9,697 nucleotides of DNA from Bacilli bacterium (lineage in GTDB: Bacteria > Bacillota > Bacilli > Tumebacillales > JAQBPP01): assembly GCA_028287455.1 (NCBI GenBank), contig JAQBPP010000212.1, forward strand, positions 1 to 9,697, read 5' to 3'. The position numbers and the translations under genes were made by a program. Positions within the stretch are counted from its first letter, which is position 1; each line of letters starts with the position of its first letter. Below the pieces are notes generated by a model that did no database searches, had not been told where the DNA came from, and worked only from the letters and a program-made list of their open reading frames with translations. Of the stretch, positions 6,216 through 9,697 are shown piece by piece.

Positions 6216-7895
6216 TTATTTGGTAGCGATATTGATAGATTGTGTGCTTTGATCCCAAGACACTTTGTATCCAAATGCTTGAGCCAGGATCTGAACTGGA
6301 ACAAAAACATGATCGTTGATCAGTTGCGGAGCTTCATTTAACGCTGCAGTCTGACCGTTTATTTTTACTGTCCTGGAACCAAGATCAACAACAACCGTAG
6401 TATTCCCTTTGGTAGCAGTTGCAGTTTGCGTTGCATCATTCCAAGCAACCTGTGCACCCAAAGTCTCGAATACTTTTCTGAGCGGAACCAAAGTATGATC
6501 GTTTGATAAAAACGCTGTCTGATCGGAATCAAGACCTTGTCCGTCAATGTTTACAATCACACCGTTACTTGGCAGTACGTTGACTTTACCGTACATGCCC
6601 ATCATGTCGTGCAGCAAACACCGATACTGATAATTACCAGCGTTATCAAAAGTCAGTGTATAAGATTGGCCAGGCAGCAAGAGGCCCGAGTTGAAGTACC
6701 CTTCTCCTGAATATGTCGCGCCTCCAGTTGGTGTATACATGAGACCTTCATTCGGGACATCGCTCCAGTTAGAAGGCAGGAAACTGATTGTATGAGCTTC
6801 ATTGCCGCCCCATTGTTTCCACACGACAGTATCACCGACATGAATGTTCAGCGTCTCTGGTAAAAACCGCTCGTCAGAAAAAGAGAGATAATTGACTATG
6901 CCACTAGCCACAGCGCTGCCGCTGGAGTCATTGACGTCGACGAACCAGATGCCCTGAGGGATCGCCAAAGCCTGCACCGTACCCGTTACGTCTGCTGTGC
7001 CGTCAGATGCCGCCGTAAAAGAATTGATCTGTGATCCTGCTACCGCTGCTCCACTGTCACTTTTGCCTGCATCTAGCGCCGGGGAATAGTTCTTGCCAGG
7101 TGTCAACCCTGCTAGTTTCAGCTCAATGTTCCAAGTTCCGGGTTTCGCCATGCTTAGTGTCGTGGTGCCAGAAACACCAGAGTTGTTTTGAGACGATAGA
7201 TTTAGGCTATAGGTTAGCGGTTCGGGGAGATCTGATTGAACCTCCCACACTGTTGTGCCGTCTGGGCCAGGCTTGCTTGCATTCTGAAAAGAACTCGCTG
7301 CATTTTGCGCGGCGGTCAGATCAGCTTGCGATTCCTGTGCAGCAAGCGTGTCATATTGAGATTGTGTCATTGGATATGCCGTACCGGAAGGCTGTACAAT
7401 GATGACACCTTGCATGCCTGGATGCATCAAGCAGTGATAAGTGTAAATACCTGGTTTGGTAAAGTTTAAGGAGTAAGTGTTACCTGCCATGAGCATACCC
7501 GAGCTGGTAAGTGTGGCACCGTCATAAGAATTCCCGCCAGCGGGTTTGTCCCAGCCTGGAGTTACCGTACTAGGAAACTTGCCATCGCTGCCTGCAAAAC
7601 TGACTGTGTGATCCCCGGTAAACTTGAAGTTCACCGTGTCTCCTGCATCAATCGTCATTACATTCGGAAAAAATGACATCGCTTGAAATGCTTGATCCGA
7701 TGTGGCGCCACCGACTAACATCGTCCACTGCTGACCCGCTGCTGCAGGTGCGGGAGCCGAACTGGTGGATGCAGAGGGCATGGATCCCATCGACCCCATT
7801 GAATCCGCAAAAGACAACGGAGTTAACATCACCATCAAACTTAGCGAGGCCCCCGTGGCTGTTGAATACTTGAACAACTTTTTATTTCCTTTCAC
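6216..7895 (-). CDS. Exported protein with two cupredoxin domains and a copper amine oxidase N-like domain
   Basis: 559 residues from GTG 7893-7895. That start gives a textbook signal peptide (basic MKGNKKLFKYS, hydrophobic core, cut after SFA, about residue 30), whereas the ATG at 7946 lies at the predicted transcription start and has no ribosome binding site. A methionine-rich stretch SMGSMGSMP (about 32-40) and an Ala/Pro linker follow. Cupredoxin 1 (about 58-168) has His96 and Cys155-His158-Met161 in YHCLMHPGM, with amicyanin-like loop spacing. A beta-rich middle (about 169-333) has no family I recognise. Cupredoxin 2 (about 338-440) has His368 and Cys426-His429-Met434 in CLLHDMMGM, with plastocyanin-like spacing. 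The C-terminus (about 445-559) matches the Cu_amine_oxidN1-type domain (TLVPLRKVFETLG, HVFVPVQILAQAFGY). Each site has a complete type-1 copper ligand set, so it probably moves electrons or binds copper outside the membrane; the redox partner is unknown. Confidence 0.87.
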   Translation of the reverse strand: MKGNKKLFKYSTATGASLSLMVMLTPLSFADSMGSMGSMPSASTSSAPAPAAAGQQWTMLVGGATSDQAFQAMSFFPNVMTIDAGDTVNFKFTGDHTVSFAGSDGKFPSTVTPGWDKPAGGNSYDGATLTSSGMLMAGNTYSLNFTKPGIYTYHCLMHPGMQGVIIVQPSGTAYPMTQSQYDTLAAQESQADLTAAQNAASSFQNASKPGPDGTTVWEVQSDLPEPLTYSLNLSSQNNSGVSGTTTLSMAKPGTWNIELKLAGLTPGKNYSPALDAGKSDSGAAVAGSQINSFTAASDGTADVTGTVQALAIPQGIWFVDVNDSSGSAVASGIVNYLSFSDERFLPETLNIHVGDTVVWKQWGGNEAHTISFLPSNWSDVPNEGLMYTPTGGATYSGEGYFNSGLLLPGQSYTLTFDNAGNYQYRCLLHDMMGMYGKVNVLPSNGVIVNIDGQGLDSDQTAFLSNDHTLVPLRKVFETLGAQVAWNDATQTATATKGNTTVVVDLGSRTVKINGQTAALNEAPQLINDHVFVPVQILAQAFGYKVSWDQSTQSINIATK

Positions 7896-7954
7896 TAATG
7901 ACCAATCCTTTCCCTTAACTCTAGAATCAAAGACAACTATTGTCATCAGCGTTC

Positions 7955-7960
7955 ATTTTA
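7955..7960 (-). promoter_or_regulatory. Likely -10 element of the cupredoxin gene
   Basis: The minus strand reads TAAAAT. The matching -35 position (7978-7983) reads ACAGCG, a poor match, and overlaps the first TGAGACA repeat. This is the usual pattern of an activator-dependent promoter. Transcription would start near 7948, upstream of the GTG at 7895. Confidence 0.45.
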
Positions 7961-7980
7961 CGGGACTATTTCAATTGCGC

Positions 7981-8040
7981 TGTCTCATCTTTTGTCTTAA
8001 CTTTGGTTCACAGTCTCATATTTGTCTCAAATTTGTCTCA
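7981..8040 (-). repeat. Five TGAGACA-type direct repeats, candidate response-regulator binding array
   Basis: On the minus strand TGAGACA or a one-base variant occurs at 8034-8040, 8023-8029, 8012-8018 (TGAGACT), 7993-7999 (TAAGACA) and 7981-7987. The start-to-start spacings are 11, 11, 19 and 12 bases, so most copies fall on about one helical turn. Direct repeats at 11-base spacing next to a weak -35 are typical of OmpR/PhoB-type response regulators, for example PhoP boxes. The regulator itself is not in the window. Confidence 0.6.
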
Positions 8041-8144
8041 CGATTTAAAAGGAATCCAGTTTCTTTTGTAGAATACAACTACTTGGCAAAGACTACCAAG
8101 ACATTGTGTACAGACTAGTACAGAATACAGAAAATTCCGAGTTT

Positions 8145-8150
8145 GGGTGA
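8145..8150 (+). promoter_or_regulatory. Weak ribosome binding site favouring the second ATG of the NTPase gene
   Basis: GGGTGA lies six bases before ATG 8157 but only three before ATG 8154. The adjacent ATG codons are in frame, so the choice changes the product by one residue. Confidence 0.45.
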
Positions 8151-8156
8151 CATATG

Positions 8157-9697
8157 ATGGGCAGTTTAAAAGAAGCTTTATCTATTGAGCGAAGCCGCTT
8201 ATTTGTAGGGAGAAAGACAGAACTTGCGTATATGCAAAATTGGTTGGAACAACAGCGCGCGCCAACTGAAGTAGTCTTTATCTCAGGTATGGGCGGTATT
8301 GGAAAAACTGCGCTGCTGCTCCAATTTTTAAATATGGCGCAAGATGAAAACATGCTATGTATATGGCTGGACGGTCGCGTTTGCACAGAAACCCCCGCTG
8401 GATTTCTAGAGTATCTCCATTCATTTCTGTTTCGCAAATCCAGTTTCACGGCTTCGTCGAAGCCTTCCATGTTGGAAATTGTCACGGCGATGACCCGCAA
8501 ACGTACGCTGTTGTGTATCGATAATTATGAGCATCTGCAGCGAATAGAAGGCTGGCTGCGTGAAGTATTTCTCCCTGAACTTTCTGCAACGGGGCTCATT
8601 GTCGTACTTGCGTCCAGACAGGACGTGGCGATCAATTGGCAGAACGATTTAGCTTGGGGAACGCGCGTCAGACAAATGAACCTGTCTCCCATTTCGCAAC
8701 TTGAGGCTCAAGACTTTTATCTAAATATTGGATTGGCCAACCGCCCTGAGATTGAGCGACTGGTCTATGAAACCAAAGGTCTGCCGCTCGCAATGGCACT
8801 GTCTGCCGAAACGGCAATGCTGACAAATATAGGGGAACAAACCTTCAAATGGCCCGTTTCCCGGCTGGTAAGCGCAGAGCTGCTGCGTGAAGTTGCCAGA
8901 TCCGATTTGCAGGAAATCTTGGATGTTCTCTGCATTTTGCCACAGGCAAATACCGAATTGCTTAACCGAGTGCTAGGTGGCCACTTCACGACCCTGCAGC
9001 TCCATCAGTTGAGCCAACTTTCCTTCGTGCGCCCCACGATGGATGGCTTCGCGCTGCATGATGTCGCGCGCGAACATTTATATCAGGACTTTCTACAGCG
9101 CGAACCCGTCAGGTACCAAACACTACGCCTTCGAATCGTCGAGGATGCTTGCAGGCAGTTGAAAAAAGCTGCTGTCAATGATAAAAAACGGATTGCTGCA
9201 GATTTACTGTCGATCTGTAGAGATTCCTTCTATATGGGCAGCATCTCATTGATGTCCAGCAATACGATATCCATTACCATGGAGTCCTTTCGCAACGAGG
9301 ACCTCCCCCACTTGCATAGACTGATCACTGAAGAAGGGCAGATGGCCATTCCCCTTGAATCGAACGCAAAAATTCACCAGCTGTTGGATGCTTTAGCTGA
9401 ACAGTTTCCTGAGGCTATTCGTGTCTTCCGTTCAGCCGCTGGCATTCCTCTAACTTTTATAGCAGGAGTACTGCTCTATCGGGAGACCTTTGCTTTTTTG
9501 GAACCCTTTATCCCTCACGTGCTGGATTGCTGTTTGCCGCTCGAAGCGAACTCCATCAAGCAGCTGCCGCATGAAGAGGCAGATACTTATTATCAGCTGC
9601 TAGGCGCTTCCACTAGCAGCGACCCAGATTACACGTATTATGAATTGAACGGCATTCTGCTCACAGATACTTTGTCCCTCAACTCGGCTGTCGGCAT
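8157..9697 (+). CDS. STAND/NB-ARC NTPase, partial at the right edge
   Basis: Open from ATG 8157 to the window end: 513 residues and no stop. LFVGRKTEL (15-23) is the entry motif often seen before this NTPase fold. Walker A is GMGGIGKT (44-51), Walker B is LLCIDNYE (118-125, Asp122), and LASRQD (151-156) fits the arginine-bearing sensor strand. GLPL (208-211) and LHD (300-302, in FALHDVAREHL) match the GLPL and MHD motifs of the NB-ARC module, so the nucleotide switch looks complete. After about residue 370 a different domain begins (SITMESFRNEDLPHLHRLI, then PEAIRVFRSAAGIPLTFIAG); its pattern faintly recalls a GNAT-type acyltransferase fold, but I cannot confirm this. Such proteins serve as regulators, signalling switches or sometimes defence sensors, and the C-terminus that would decide lies outside. 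No signal peptide, so cytoplasmic. Divergent from the cupredoxin gene. Confidence 0.85.
   Translation, partial: MGSLKEALSIERSRLFVGRKTELAYMQNWLEQQRAPTEVVFISGMGGIGKTALLLQFLNMAQDENMLCIWLDGRVCTETPAGFLEYLHSFLFRKSSFTASSKPSMLEIVTAMTRKRTLLCIDNYEHLQRIEGWLREVFLPELSATGLIVVLASRQDVAINWQNDLAWGTRVRQMNLSPISQLEAQDFYLNIGLANRPEIERLVYETKGLPLAMALSAETAMLTNIGEQTFKWPVSRLVSAELLREVARSDLQEILDVLCILPQANTELLNRVLGGHFTTLQLHQLSQLSFVRPTMDGFALHDVAREHLYQDFLQREPVRYQTLRLRIVEDACRQLKKAAVNDKKRIAADLLSICRDSFYMGSISLMSSNTISITMESFRNEDLPHLHRLITEEGQMAIPLESNAKIHQLLDALAEQFPEAIRVFRSAAGIPLTFIAGVLLYRETFAFLEPFIPHVLDCCLPLEANSIKQLPHEEADTYYQLLGASTSSDPDYTYYELNGILLTDTLSLNSAVG

Larger units (their letters stand above)
7896..8156. promoter_or_regulatory. 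Divergent intergenic region between the cupredoxin and NTPase genes
   Basis: 261 bases with no credible gene. It holds the cupredoxin promoter, the repeat array at 7981-8040 and weak plus-strand signals. TAGAAT (8069-8074), a possible -10 for the NTPase gene, lies inside the palindrome TTGTA-GAA-TACAA (8066-8078). CTTGG and CCAAG (8082-8100) form a second small inverted repeat. No good -35 precedes TAGAAT. Confidence 0.5.

Noticed and set aside
7031..7402. A 123-codon plus-strand open frame inside the cupredoxin gene
   Set aside because: Antisense to the linker domain of the real gene; no recognisable product.
7893..7946. ATG at 7946 as the start of the cupredoxin protein
   Set aside because: It lacks a ribosome binding site, sits at the predicted transcription start, and would bury the signal peptide behind 17 extra residues. 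GTG at 7895 gives a normal signal peptide.
8093..8500. A 135-codon minus-strand open frame
   Set aside because: It overlaps the Walker A region of the NB-ARC gene on the other strand, which is clearly coding. No ribosome binding site or protein family supports it.

Overview
The window looks like chromosomal DNA of a low-to-moderate-GC Gram-positive bacterium of the order Bacillales. The signs are strong AGGAGG-type ribosome binding sites, several apparent TTG and GTG starts, a sigma-A-type promoter and intrinsic terminators. Gene families such as PxpB/KipI, DUF2269 and a copper amine oxidase N-terminal-like domain on an exported protein agree with this. A member of the Alicyclobacillaceae or Paenibacillaceae would fit, but the genus is inference. 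I see no rRNA, tRNA, CRISPR array, transposase or prophage gene.

Layout, left to right. (1) 1-323, minus strand: the N-terminal third of a PxpB/KipI-type protein, running off the left edge. Its best-placed start is an unusual ATT codon. (2) 532-1929, plus strand: a 12-helix MFS transporter, divergent from pxpB, with a promoter, a candidate operator and a strong terminator. (3) 1995-2583, minus strand: a 3-methyladenine DNA glycosylase gene (mpg) with a frameshift near its N-terminus. (4) 2623-3084, minus strand: a four-helix membrane protein of unknown function, probably co-transcribed with mpg. (5) 3085-3408: a 324-base gap with an inverted repeat, possible small-RNA signals and a bidirectional terminator. 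(6) 3409-4377 and 4422-5450/5498, minus strand: two tandem, closely related proteins resembling GH29 (alpha-L-fucosidase superfamily), probably an operon. A strong hairpin terminator lies just upstream. (7) 5583-6041, minus strand: a DUF2269 membrane protein. (8) 6116-6173: a long inverted repeat. (9) 6216-7895, minus strand: an exported protein with two type-1 copper (cupredoxin) domains and a C-terminal Cu-amine-oxidase-N-like domain. (10) 7896-8156: a divergent regulatory region carrying five TGTCTCA-type repeats, several on 11-12 base spacing. (11) 8157-9697, plus strand: a STAND/NB-ARC NTPase, open at the right edge.

How the genes may work together. pxpB and the MFS gene share an intergenic region, so the transporter may import a substrate related to 5-oxoproline metabolism (inference). 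The exported cupredoxin protein and the DUF2269 membrane protein are adjacent on the same strand and may belong to one envelope copper or redox function. The phased repeats look like sites for a response regulator of the OmpR/PhoB type controlling the cupredoxin gene. No obviously new multi-gene system such as a defence island is visible. The most notable items are the two-loop copper protein with its repeat array, the duplicated GH29-like pair behind a terminator, the broken mpg and the partial NB-ARC protein.
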